NCBI RefSeq assembly: GCF_052324685.1
Contig: NC_135212.1
Span: forward strand, 21,059,048 to 21,123,047
Direction of reading: 5' to 3'
Origin: Brachyhypopomus gauderio
Taxonomy: Eukaryota; Chordata; Actinopteri; Gymnotiformes; Hypopomidae
DNA: 64,000 nucleotides
Shown: piece by piece, positions 42,880 through 52,566 of the stretch
Position numbering within the stretch: the stretch's first letter is position 1
Layout of the letters: every line of letters begins with the position of its first letter
Translations under genes and position numbers: made by a program
Notes under the pieces: generated by a model
What the model was told of the DNA's origin: nothing
What the model saw: the letters and a program-made list of their open reading frames with translations, nothing else
Database searches by the model: none

Positions 42880-44136
42880 ACATTCACACTGATACTGTAG
42901 CTGTTGATGGCGTGTTGGGGCCACTGACATGTGCACTGATGCTGTAGCTGTTGAGGGTGTGTTGGGGCCACTGAACTGCACACTGATGCTGTCGCTGTTG
43001 ATTGTTTTAGCGGCACTGACCTGCACCTTGATGCTGTAGCTGTTGATGGCTTGTTGGGGCCACTGACATGCGCACTGATGCTGTGGCTGTTGATGGTGTG
43101 TTGGGGCCAGTGAACTGCACACTGATGCTGTGCCTGTTGATGGCGTGTTGGGGCCACTGACATATGCACTGATGCTGTAGCTGTTGAGGGTGTGTTGGGG
43201 CCACTGACATGTGCACTGATGCTGTAGCTGTTGAGGGTGTGTTGGGGCCACTGACATGTGCACTGATGCTGTAGCTGTTGAGGGTGTGTTGGGGCCACTG
43301 AACTGCACACTGATGCTGTCGCTGTTGAATTTTTTTGCGGCACTGACCTGCACCTTGATGCTGTAGCTGTTGATGTTGTGTTGGGGCCACTGACATGCAC
43401 ACTGATACTGTAGCTGTTGATGGCTTGTTGGGGCCACTGACCTGCGCACTGATGCTGTGGCTGTTGATGGTGTGTTGGGGCCACTGAACTGCACACTGAT
43501 GCTGTCGCTGTTGATTGTTTTAGCGGCACTGACCTGCACCTTGATGCTGTATCGATTGAGGGTGCGTTGGGGCCAGTGAACTGCACACTGATGCTGTGCC
43601 TGTTGATGGCTTGTTGGGACCACTGACATTCACACTGATACTGTAGCTGTTGATGGCATGTTGGGGCCACCGACATGCGCACCGATGCTGTAGCTGTTGA
43701 TGGTGTGTTGGGGCCAGTGAACTGCACACTGATACTGTAGCTGTTGATGGCTTGTTGGGGCCACTGACATGCGCATTGATGCTGTAGCTGTTGATGGTGT
43801 GTTGGGGCCACTGACATGCACACTGATACTGTAGCTGTTAATGGCTTGTTGGGGCCACTGACCTGCACCTTGATGCTGTATCGATTGAGGGTGTGTTGGG
43901 GCCAGTAACCTGCACACTGATGCTGTGCCTGTTGATGGCTTGTTGGGGCCACTGACATGCACACTGATGCTGTAGTTGTTGATGATGTGTTGGGGCCACT
44001 GAACTGCACCCTGATGCTGTGCTTGTTGATGGTATGTTGAGGCCACTCACCTGCACCCTGATGCTGTAGCGGTTGAGGGCGTGTTGGGGCCTCTGACCTG
44101 CACCCTGATACTGTAGCTATTGATGGTGTGTTGGGT
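42880..44136. repeat. Degenerate right edge of the satellite array
   Basis: The last 25 or so monomers carry many private changes not seen inside the array: GATGCTGTCGCTG (42,992; 43,320; 43,504), a TTGAATTTTTTTGCGG monomer at about 43,325, GGGACCACTG (43,617), CACCGACATGCGCACCGATG (43,669), CCAGTAACC (43,905), GTAGTTG, GTAGCGG and GTAGCTATTG near the end. Three identical ACATGTGC monomers run in a row at 43,140-43,290. The repeat stops after TGTGTTGGG at about 44,135 and gives way to unique AT-rich DNA. Higher divergence at an array end is expected when unequal exchange homogenises the interior more than the margin. Confidence 0.85.
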
Positions 44137-44436
44137 TTTGTGTATTCACTACCATTTTTAATGTCTCTACGTATCTTACCAAAGTACACTGCAGGTACCT
44201 ACATATATAGTCTGTAATTGGTTGGGATGCTCATTAGTACTGCAAAGTCCAATGCTATTATGGATTAAACATTGTGCAGCCCTCAGCAGTAAAATATTTT
44301 TCTGGAATTAAAATGTGGAGTAAAATGAGCATTGGCCTCTTGAGTATGTTCCCTGTTATCGACTATTGACATGCAGCTAAGTAATGCAGCTTTTTACTGC
44401 CTCCTCATTTAAGTCCCATCTCAGTGTCAACTGTAT

Positions 44437-44460
44437 GTGTGTGTGTGTGTGTGTGTGTGT
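44437..44460. repeat. (TG)12 microsatellite
   Basis: Perfect dinucleotide run 300 bp beyond the end of the satellite array. Confidence 0.95.
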
Positions 44461-45353
44461 GCTACAGCATGCGGACCACGAGCCGTGTGCGATTGGTGTA
44501 AAGGATTGGACAAGCACTTGCTAAAAAATGCAAAGTGGGTCAGGCCAAGACAGCAGAGGGAGCACAAGGTCCAAGCAAAAGTTTCCTTTTTCTCTTTTTT
44601 TTATTTTTCTTTAGAAAGTGGATATTTATGCAAATAATTACTCAAAAATAATAGTAATAATAGTAACAAAGCATCAACATATCAAAAGAAACATACTGTT
44701 CAAAATCCCAACTTGCTAAGTCTCTCTCCACGAGACAGAAGCCACAATGGCAGCAGAATTCAACGGGGTTGCTCCCTATTCAAGTTCCAATACTCGGCTA
44801 TTTTGACTAAACATATAAAGCCGGCGGCCAGCACCATTCCTACACAAAAGGGAAACACTTAACATGCACCAGACAAAACAAACATTAGACAAACTCTGAT
44901 GCATCAGTAAAACATTACACCTCATTTACAACACAATTTGCACAAGTGAAAATCAAAATCTAACATTGCCTAACATCGCAGCCAACATTTAACAGACGAC
45001 CATTTAGCCACAGCCCCTCTCCGTCAACCCCCTGACATTTCGGCAAGCTGAACCGGGCCACTTCCGGACGGAACAAAATAAACAGGCCTTGGTTCCTCGC
45101 CGACCCCTTTTTGCCGCCCGTGAGTCCATTATTTTCTCTTTCTGTACTTAAAAAGAAACACCAATAACTTCCTAAGCACAATAAAAGACCTCGGTCCATA
45201 GAGGGACAAAAGTCTCTCGGTTGTCGATTAGCTTCATAGCGTTTTTGGGCAGCGCTTTCATCCAGAGCCTTTGGGGAAACTGAACGCCAACGTCAGCATG
45301 TGAGCAGACGTATGGACGTGTGTGTATATGTATGTGTGTGTGCATGAAAAGGC

Positions 45354-45381
45354 AAAAAAAAAGGGGGGGGGGGGGGGGGGG
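45354..45381. repeat. A9G19 homopolymer pair
   Basis: Nine A residues are followed directly by nineteen G residues. Such tracts are prone to length errors in sequencing, so the exact count is uncertain. Confidence 0.9.
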
Positions 45382-45906
45382 ATGGAGGAAATGTGCGGCC
45401 CGTCCATGACTGTCACAATTGGTAATGATCTGAGGGATGGCATCATGCCCTGTCTTCCTTCTCACAGAGGACACATTCTTACTCTGTCCAAGTATCTTTC
45501 CAAATGGGGAAACTTTTTTTCCTTGCCTGGAACACAGGAATGTTCACGACTTAAGCTCCAGGTGAGAGACAGCACATGTTTTCACCAGGTGTTATTAGCA
45601 ACAGCAGGGTAAATGCATGCTCAGAATATGCTGCCTGAACTTTCGGAAAAAAAATCAGAAGTGTCCTGTCTTTGAGATGAAAGGCCTAGGCAAAGTAAAG
45701 CTTAAGAAATGTTTAGTTACTTTGTGTAAACTTTTGTTGTTAACCTTGGCTACATGGTCTAGTTTTTTATATTTAATAAATAAAGTAATTCAGCAGAAAT
45801 TGTGCATATAGGTGAGCAGTGGCCAACAAATCAGGGACTTAGGGCCAAGTTTTCTGCAGGCCCTGTTCTACGCTGCGTTGACCTGGTGTTGGTGGTGGTG
45901 GTGATG

Positions 45907-45935
45907 GTGTGTGTGTGTGTGTGTGTGTGGGGGGG
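45907..45935. repeat. (GT)11 followed by G7
   Basis: Dinucleotide run passing into a G homopolymer. Confidence 0.9.
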
Positions 45936-47344
45936 TTTAACACCAGATGTTAATTTCATATGTTGTGCATTTGTCTGTCGCATCATCATTCAGATCTGTC
46001 TTGTAGTCAATATACAGGTTTAGTTCTGTCAGCACTGTACAAAGCTAAAATGTCTGAACATCTATTTTCATTTTTTAACAATTAGCTAAGTAGCAATAAT
46101 TTCAAGACTTCAATTTTCTTCAGTCTCACTTTCCTTACACTAATTTATGACTTAAAAGCCAATTCATCAACTTTACTGAATTTATAAACTGATTATACGA
46201 TATCCTGTAATTATAGTTCAGTAATGGAGTTTGGTAATGATGGACTGAATCTCCATGGGGTGTGTATTCATTTGTGCTACAATTAGACATGGCGAAGATG
46301 TATGAACCAGGTGCATGAGGAAAGTACTCTGTTTGCTCACAATTCTAGCAATAAACATTTGACTGATCATCTTGTTGAGCTATTCATTTGACTGATAATC
46401 TTGTTAAGGATACTCAGCCTTTTCTTCCCAAGTCTGGGAATAATTAAAGCTGGGGGCAGTAGAATTTTGGCAAGGCTATTTTTAAATACATCCTACCAGT
46501 GGGGTGTTCGTTGGGGTGAATAATATATAATTTTAATTAAACAACAGCTACAATCCCACACCAAAAGTACTAGGTGAAAAAAAACATTCTTTACTAAACC
46601 CTTAAGTCCCCGAGATCAACAAATGAATTGTGCCTATAATTCTTATATGGTTAATTCAAGTTAATTGTCCTGGTGTACAAAGACAAAATTTACAAAAATT
46701 GTGTCAGTGTCCAAATAATAATGGACCATAATGGAATAATAATATATACCATCAGTAATGAGCAGGTTCCAAGAACACCATGCTAGCCAAGGCTTGCATA
46801 TTTTGGATGATGATCAGTTTGTTCGTTCCCCATACTTTAGAGTCTGCTAGCTAGCTTTAGTGTAAATTATCCAGCTAATTGCTTAACGATCCTTGGTAGA
46901 TGCAGCCGTAAATCTTACCGAAATAACGTTCAATTTCACGCATGCGTAGTCTACGTCGGGTAGTGACAAACACTTGAGGTCAAAGTTAACATTTTCGTAT
47001 GATTTCAAAAGAGAAATAATTTTATGACAAAATGTTAACAAAAGCTAAAATGCAATGACATGCATTGTTGTGAAATCATCATGAAAGAACGTGATAAGAA
47101 ATAGAAAAAGTGAAAGAGAAAAGTGAAAATAGTGATTCAACTATGGAAACAACCGACCTATGACAAGTTCTCTTTTCTTTTAACATCCCAAAAAACAGGA
47201 TAAAACAGTTGCAGGCATACAGGCCATAAACACAGTAACATTTCACACACACAGGTGTACACAATGCACAACGCAATCAACCATCCCCGCAGTCAACCCC
47301 AAACCCACACACAGACACTGAAATAGACAAGCAGGTACTCACAC

Positions 47345-47884
47345 GTAGTCCTGTACGGTAACCGGCCATGGGGAACATAACGGGGAAAACGGAGCAAGAG
47401 AATCCGGGTAACGTCCCGTGCCCAGAAGATCTGATCGGTAGGGAGCTAGGTGGTCGCGATGCACAATGAGGCCCCGCGCGTGCACCTTGTGGATCCACAA
47501 AAACGGGACCAGGCTTCTTGCCAACATCGTCGATCGGAGGCGCGCTGCACGGCAGGTCCCCGGCGGGAACACGCGGCAGTACGGGGGGTACACCTGGCGT
47601 ACCAACCGTCCCTCGAAGCTTACCACATCCTCTAGTTGGGCCTCGAAGGCCGCCAAATCAGCCTCGCCATCGTAGCACAGCAGGCCGTCGCGGGTGCCGC
47701 GGACGGTATCGCCATCGAACGGCTGCCTTGTCTTCCTCGTCGCGTCGCTCGACCTCTGCACTCTCTCCGTCTCCATCGCCAGCCGTTCGAGTTCATCTGA
47801 GATGCGACCCATCTCCGCGCGCAGAACCACTTCTGACGCCAATTGTGTCGTGGTTTGGAACGGAGAGACAGCAGGCAGATCCAT
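47345..47884 (-). mobile_element. GC-rich relic resembling a Ty3/gypsy-type LTR retroelement
   Basis: This stretch is strikingly GC- and CpG-rich compared with its AT-rich flanks and carries one minus-strand open frame of about 180 codons. Near the end of the frame is IVHRDHLAPYRS, which resembles the short motif commonly found at the C-terminal end of Ty3/gypsy integrases (V-x-H-x-D-x-L-x-P-Y-R). Reading along the minus strand, TGGCGTCAGAAGTGG (plus positions 47,828-47,842) looks like a tRNA primer-binding site just after an LTR end in gypsy-type elements. Only the two ends of an element seem to remain, with no protease, reverse transcriptase or RNase H between them. I see no second LTR at the low-coordinate side. 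This is inference from short motifs; a host gene exon or CpG island is an alternative. Confidence 0.4.
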
Positions 47885-47885
47885 T

Positions 47886-48760
47886 GTTAACGTAACACGA
47901 TAGAATTATATAGAATTACCTGAGCAATGTAATCACATATGGAGTCGTGATAACGTAGAACAGACCCAAATGGTACACGAAACATGAGGGAATGTCATAG
48001 GGTTGCCACACACGCATTTGACTGTCTTCACCATTGGTCTTCACACGCCACACATCCGATTTCTCACGCCGAAAAAAAAATCTAGTTTATTTACCTCTGA
48101 TCCATATCTATGATGTAATGAGTTACTAGTTCGCTCTGGCGCCAACCACTGGCGATCGATCGATCGCGATATAATACTTCAAATGTCCAATTTACACCCC
48201 CTCAAAACAAGTTACGTTACACACCCCCCCCCCCCCCCCCCCCCAAAAAAAATTACACTCGCCAACCTCCCAGGTTCTAATCTCACTCCAAGTGATCTTA
48301 AAAAGTAACCCTGATGTCATAAATGAGACAACATTACACACACACACACGGCAGGAAGGCTCAGACAGAATACAACTACATAAACTGACAGAGTGTAACT
48401 TTTAACAGCACATATAATCAAATACATAACCGATAAATACATGCACAGACATCACATCAACACAGAGCAATACCGGAGCTGCAGGGGCATGTAGCCCCGT
48501 CCTCCATTGGACCGACGCTACAGTATGCTTGTGAAACTGCTTTCCCTGTGGAGATTAAAAAAATTGTAGATTGCTCTTAACCTTTTCACTCTTTTCAAGA
48601 TTTAAGAGTGATAGTATTCTCTCTGCATTATGCATATCTGTAGACTGATTTCATTTTCCGATGAGAGCGAGAGAGAGAGGGAGGTAGCAACGTTTGTTTA
48701 TACATTTTCTCCTGAGGCCTACTTTCTATTTTGCTATTTGGTTAGTTGGTTATGGTTACG
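47886..48760. other. Non-coding region with C21 tract and a 16-bp palindrome
   Basis: No gene seen. A perfect 16-bp palindrome made of GATC steps lies at 48,152-48,167, and a run of 21 C then 8 A at 48,224-48,252. The part next to 47,886 may be remaining LTR sequence of the adjacent element. A (CA)n-like tract lies near 48,338-48,348 and a GA-rich tract near 48,664-48,680. Confidence 0.6.
48224..48252. repeat. C21A8 homopolymer pair
   Basis: Twenty-one C residues followed by eight A residues. Length is uncertain for technical reasons. Confidence 0.9.
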
Positions 48761-48764
48761 CGGC

Positions 48765-49215
48765 TTGGGACAAGGAGCATGTGTCAGATCGAAAACTTCC
48801 CATTGAAACAAACTGCTGCCTACCAGAAAGATACGATTGAAACCACGCTAATGCAGTGCCAGTTACACCAACCGTGTTATTGAGCCGAGTTAGTAAAAGG
48901 CTATGAGACACCGTATCAAAGGCTGCAGTAAGGTCCAACTGTACAAGAAGACTCGGCAGTCCTTGGTCAGCTGACATCAGCAAGTCATTGACAACCCTAC
49001 CAAGAGCAGTTTCAGTGCTGTGATTCCTCCTAAAACCTGATTGGAAGACCTCAAACAGATCACATGATTGAATATGTTCTGTTAACTGAGCAGCCACTGT
49101 TCGCTCCAACAGTTTAGCAAGGAAAGGGAGATTAGAGATGAGCCTATAATTTGCGAGGTTCTCAGGATCTAAGCCAGGCTTCTTGAGAACTGGAGTAATA
49201 GCTGCCAGCTGCTGC
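48765..49215 (-). mobile_element. L2/CR1-type non-LTR retrotransposon fragment (reverse transcriptase)
   Basis: An open minus-strand frame encodes a piece of a LINE reverse transcriptase. It begins at AITPVLKKPGLDP, continues with NYRLISNLPFLAKLLER (the first palm and fingers blocks), then FQSGFRRNHSTETAL, and reaches the catalytic motif A block LVQLDLTAAFDTVSHSLL, ending after SYLSGRQQFVSMG. This order and wording are those of the L2/CR1 group, which is abundant in fishes. The endonuclease domain, the motif with the second catalytic aspartates and the 3' UTR are missing, so it is truncated at both ends and cannot move. Its upstream end abuts the SWIM-type pseudogene on the same strand, which suggests that insertion of this LINE cut that gene. 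Confidence 0.85.
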
Positions 49216-49885
49216 TGGCTTATGCTTGAATGAAAGCACACTCCCTGCCTGTACAGGCTCTAAAGCAGATTCAACTAACGGGACTGCAGTTGACATGCCC
49301 ACTGTTGTAACCAAAGGTGCAATTACAGGACTAAAGAAAGTTCTTATAGACCTCTGATACTCTTAGCATGGCAACATTGGGCATTTCTCCATTCAACGCT
49401 TTATAAAGTGAACTTCTGAAAAATATTAAAAGCAAAGAAGTGTATAACCATTACATCAAATTACTGCCACAATATAATCTAAACTTCATTACACATCACA
49501 TGGATCAAAGGTAATATAGTCTAACCTCACACAGTCAGCAGTTGAATTCCTTGGTTTTCGAACCTCCATTTCTCCAACTGGTCTCGGCTTCACACCCTAA
49601 AAGTAGGGACACATTTAGCACTGTTTTAATGGTGGCTACATATGGATGAACATACATGTGACATACAAACTGACATGATAGGTAACTTACCAGTGTCTTT
49701 GGTTTGTGCCAAAGCTGCTCGGTGTCTGTGCAGCTTTGGACTGGAGGTACAGCAGGAATATCTAGCTGAGAATAGTGTGCAGTCTGATAAAGAAGGGCAA
49801 CCAAATGATTGCACAGGGCACATCCTGCCACACAGGAGCAATGGGTGCTCACCAAAATGACAGGGCTCGAGTGTTTTAACACCAT
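49216..49885 (-). pseudogene. SWIM-zinc-finger (YqaJ-associated) gene remnant, three exons
   Basis: Three consecutive minus-strand exons splice in frame. Exon 49,885-49,691 (65 codons, acceptor CTTAG, donor GTAAG) encodes a SWIM zinc finger with the pattern CSC-x6-CNH, followed by HLVALLYQTAHY and WHKPKTL. Exon 49,596-49,526 encodes GVKPRPVGEMEVRKPRNST. Exon 49,415 to about 49,216 encodes SSLYKALNGEMPNV, then VSEVYKNF. This exon series resembles the multi-copy fish proteins that join a SWIM finger to a YqaJ-type exonuclease domain. The third exon has a frameshift near 49,350: a stop follows NFL, and the shifted frame continues with PLVTTVGMSTAVPLVES and PVQAGSVLSF. Protein similarity then ends where the L2-type fragment starts. 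The exonuclease domain is absent from the window. Family assignment rests on recalled resemblance, so the pseudogene call is firmer than the name. Confidence 0.6.
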
Positions 49886-51154
49886 CTAAGGAGAAAAAAT
49901 ATATTAAAATATCTGTTAACATTTTATTGAACAGCAGTAACTGAACAAAAATAAATAAGTCAGGTAAAGTTTCCCCAAATTAGTTGACTGTACACATCCA
50001 CTTTAATTCACTAAAGGTAGAGAGATAGAATATGTAGGCATATGCAAAAGCTTGGGCACCAAATACCATGTTTTATTGATGCTATTGATTTAATCAATGT
50101 GATTAGTGAAGGGTGTGATTGGAGATGACCACACCTTCAATATTTAATCAGCTTTGCTTATATTATGGCAGTAATCTGATGTAGTGGTTACATACTTCTG
50201 TACACTTATACATTAAAGGATCTTTAGTCCTTTAATTTAGTAACCACCCTCTCCTATCTAAGACTATAGGCTAGCACCATCAGGATGTGCATATGTTTTG
50301 CCAGAACAGGAACAACTGTATGTGAAGTCCCTGGAAGTCTTATTCAGCAAAGGCCACAGGATTAAGGCTGCTTTTGCTTCCTTAGTTATTTAGTTAAATA
50401 TCTTCCGAAAAAAACAGTAATTGTTATGACTGATTAGTGCATGTTTGTACATACATACATACATATATACACAAACAGTGAGTCCGTCAACCCTGAGCAA
50501 AATCCTGGTGACAAACAGCCTGAGCAAAATCCTGGTGAGGACTTTTACTTTCTGAACCTGGAATTGACAACTCTGTTTAACTGAACGTAACTGAACTGAT
50601 CAGTTTCTGAACAGTGCATGTAGCATTTCACGTGCGACAGATTTGGCTTTCAGCCGGTGTTGTGCCGAATTCCGACTCCCCTAGTTTATCCGTGCATAAA
50701 GACGATACAGATGATATTGTCGATTTATGTTTCTATGCATAAATAAGAGCTAGACTTTAACTATCCATCACAGCCAACGGCACGGCATTATTTATGTCCA
50801 AAGCCACACTGGCTCAAGGGTGTTAATTATTTTAAATAAAATACTGAAGTTCACCTCTGACCACATGACTTCGCAGTATTACAGCAGTATTATGTCTAAA
50901 TATCTAGTTGGGACAAAACTAGAGTGCTCAATGAACTAAGTTATAGTCACTGTACCTCACAGGATTGAAATGTCTGGTTAACTCTTAAATTTTTTTACTT
51001 ATCTGTTTTGGCCTCACCAAAATCATACTCCCCTTATTAAAATAACCCTTGTTGAATGTAGAGATATATGTCATATGGAATAGCCTACACATCCCGATAA
51101 GTCACAAAAATTAAAGCATTAAGCAGACATTTCAATCCTGAGGTTCTGTTGCAG
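49886..51154. other. Non-coding region with small repeats
   Basis: No exon recognised on either strand. A 20-bp segment beginning CCTGAGCAAAATCC occurs twice, at 50,492-50,511 and 50,519-50,538, 27 bp apart. An (ACAT)n tract lies at about 50,449-50,466. Earlier exons of the CABLES-like gene would be expected in this direction, but I could not find them. Confidence 0.6.
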
Positions 51155-52056
51155 GCCCTCTGATCAAGGCCAACCACAAACTGGTGGCGCTGCCTGCCCT
51201 CTGCTGGCCACCAAGAGCAACAGCGACCTGCAGAAACAAGAGGACAAACAGCTGATGGACGTGAGTGCAGACCAGACAGAAAGGAACAATCAAAGAGCTG
51301 CACGAGGAACCTGCTAGGAGAAGGAATCAGTACACATGCATACATAATACATACATACACAAGTGTGTGTGTGTATTCAGTTCACAGCAATGAATGACAT
51401 TAGTATCACGCAGGAAAACACATCATTGTGTGCTGTGGATGTTGAGGGAAGAGCCAGTGTGTAAGGAGATGAACTACTGTTGTAATCAATCGGAGCTTGT
51501 ACATGACATTGTTCAAGAGATTGAACAGGACATTTTAGTTAGCGTGTAGCATTTAATCATAGCTATACAAGCCAGCATTTTGAGTCTATTGAATGTCAAG
51601 AATTTGATGTCTGCAGGAATGCAACTGGAATGCAAATTTTTAATGATGTGTATTAAACAGCCTTTTCTGTAAGGTTGCTTTTACGAGCCCCACAATAACC
51701 ATTGATTTGAGTCACTTCAAGTTGACAAGTTCATAATCATTTAGTGTCATTTTATTCCTGCACAGAGTACACACACCAAAGTGCAAGATAACACAGATGT
51801 TAAAGTGCTTCAATAATACCTAAGTATAATCATGCTCTGGAGCATGTTCCCATGAAGCTCAGCCAAACAGAGCGAGCGCACTAACTCGGGCCCCTCACTG
51901 TCTCTGCTCTTTGCAGGAGCTGGAGGAGAACTTCCACATTAGCAGGATGGAGCTGATCGCCTTTGAATTCAATGTGCTGGTGTCTCTAGAGATGGTCCTC
52001 TACCTGCCCGAGAGCAGGTCACGACCCACTACCACCGCCTGGTGCAGCAGTCCTGA
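51155..52056 (+). pseudogene. CABLES1-like terminal two exons, each with a frameshift
   Basis: CABLES proteins link cyclin-dependent kinases to Abl-family kinases and end in a cyclin-box-like domain. Two plus-strand exons match the end of that domain. The first (51,155-51,260, acceptor TTGCAG, donor GTGAGT) reads PLIKANHKLVA, then in another frame LLATKSNSDLQKQ and KQLMD. The second (51,917-52,056, acceptor TTTGCAG) reads ELEENFHISRMELIAFEFNV and LVSLEMVLYLPE, then in another frame THYHRLVQQS and a stop at 52,054-52,056. Splicing joins LMD to ELEENF in frame. Each exon needs one extra base to stay in frame, near 51,187 and near 52,016. The long NWD2-like exon nearby is undamaged, so general poor sequence quality is less likely and a decaying or duplicated copy is favoured. 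Upstream exons are not visible. The C-terminus looks closer to CABLES1 than CABLES2, but this is not decisive. Confidence 0.7.
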
Positions 52057-52429
52057 GCCTTCCGGTCCCAGCTAGCCCAACCAGCCCAGCCAGAGCTGAT
52101 GCCCCCTTTGAGTGGGTGTGGTTATGCAGACCAGCCTCAGGGAGGACTTCAGCCCAACACTAAGTGCTTGTGGCTTATACTGAACTTTTGCTCTTGCTTT
52201 TTGTGTTTGTTTTTGGGACTTATGCGAGGCAAATTAAATGACAGTAATATTAGTTAAAGCCTTTAAATGAACTCAACACTCAAATAGTAAGAGATATTTC
52301 CCCCATCCTGTGTGTGTGCACGCTAAAATACTTCCCACGTGCAATATATGTAAAAATAACAATGTAATTAGCTTGTGCAATATCCAACATATCATGTAAA
52401 CATTGCATTGACCAGTTGTATATTTGGAT
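52057..52429. other. Possible 3' untranslated region after the CABLES-like exons
   Basis: The sequence directly after the stop stays fairly GC-rich to about 52,150 and then becomes AT-rich. I see no gene and no clear poly(A) signal here; the nearest AATAAA lies in the adjoining retroposon tail. Confidence 0.4.
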
Positions 52430-52566
52430 CATTCTATGTCATTGAGTGTATTTATTGTCTGTATTGTGTGTATTTATTGTCCCAACAAGCACCTTGGAGT
52501 AGAAGCAAATTTCATCGTAATGCAAATTACAATGACAATAAAGGCGATTCTGATTCTGATTCTAAT
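52430..52566 (+). mobile_element. L2-type LINE/SINE 3' tail
   Basis: The segment GCAAATTTCATCGTAATG, then AATGACAATAAAGG followed by three GATTCT units (52,545-52,563), has the layout of the 3' end of fish L2-type LINEs and of SINEs that share their tails. Such tails contain a conserved stem region, CAATGACAATAAAG and a short tandem repeat. Only the 3' end is present, which is typical of 5'-truncated retroposition. The insertion orientation is plus. Confidence 0.65.

Larger units (their letters stand above)
1..44136. repeat. 47-bp tandem satellite/minisatellite array, about 44 kb
   Basis: A 47-bp unit repeats head to tail without interruption from the first base to about 44,136. On the plus strand each unit begins TTGGGGCCACTGA and carries the core CTGATGCTGTAGCTGTTGA. 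Units differ at a few recurrent sites: ACATGCAC, ACATGCGC, AACTGCAC, ACATTCAC or ACATGTGC after CACTG, and GGCTTG, GGTGTG, GGCGTG or TTGTG at the end. One 45-bp subtype contains GATTGCTTTAGCGGCACTGA. Dividing length by 47 gives about 940 copies. The plus strand is G/T-rich. The left end lies outside the window, so total size is unknown. No spacer sequence separates units, so this is neither CRISPR nor interspersed repeats. It could be a pericentromeric, subtelomeric or euchromatic megasatellite; the sequence alone does not say which. Because copies are so similar, copy number depends on assembly quality. Confidence 0.97.
44137..47344. other. AT-rich intergenic region with microsatellites, no gene recognised
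   Basis: No exon or protein family could be recognised on either strand. It contains a (TG)12 tract at 44,437-44,460, an A9G19 homopolymer pair at 45,354-45,381 and a (GT)11 plus G7 tract at 45,907-45,935. Short open frames (for example 44,437-44,637, 45,172-45,612 and 47,079-47,276) run through simple sequence or have no recognisable product. The segment 44,700-45,250 is more GC-balanced than its surroundings and may be part of an old mobile element, but I could not identify one. Confidence 0.6.

Noticed and set aside
1..44136. Dozens of long overlapping minus-strand open frames
   Set aside because: They are the same monomer read in three frames. Many start at GTG and not ATG, they overlap each other in different frames, and they have no recognisable domain.
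1..44136. CRISPR array
   Set aside because: The unit is contiguous 47-bp repeats with no unique spacers, in eukaryotic DNA.
1..44136. Telomere-like TTGGGG or G-quadruplex array
   Set aside because: Only one GGGG run occurs per 47 bp, too far apart for a normal quadruplex, and TTGGGG telomeres belong to ciliates.
45172..45612. Open frames around the A9G19 tract
   Set aside because: They depend on translating the homopolymer (poly-Pro or poly-Gly) and show no splice or protein evidence.
49535..49922. Alternative minus-strand frame over the SWIM exon and the plus-strand frame opposite it
   Set aside because: Only the frame with CxC-x6-CxH joins in phase with the next two exons; the others are shadows.
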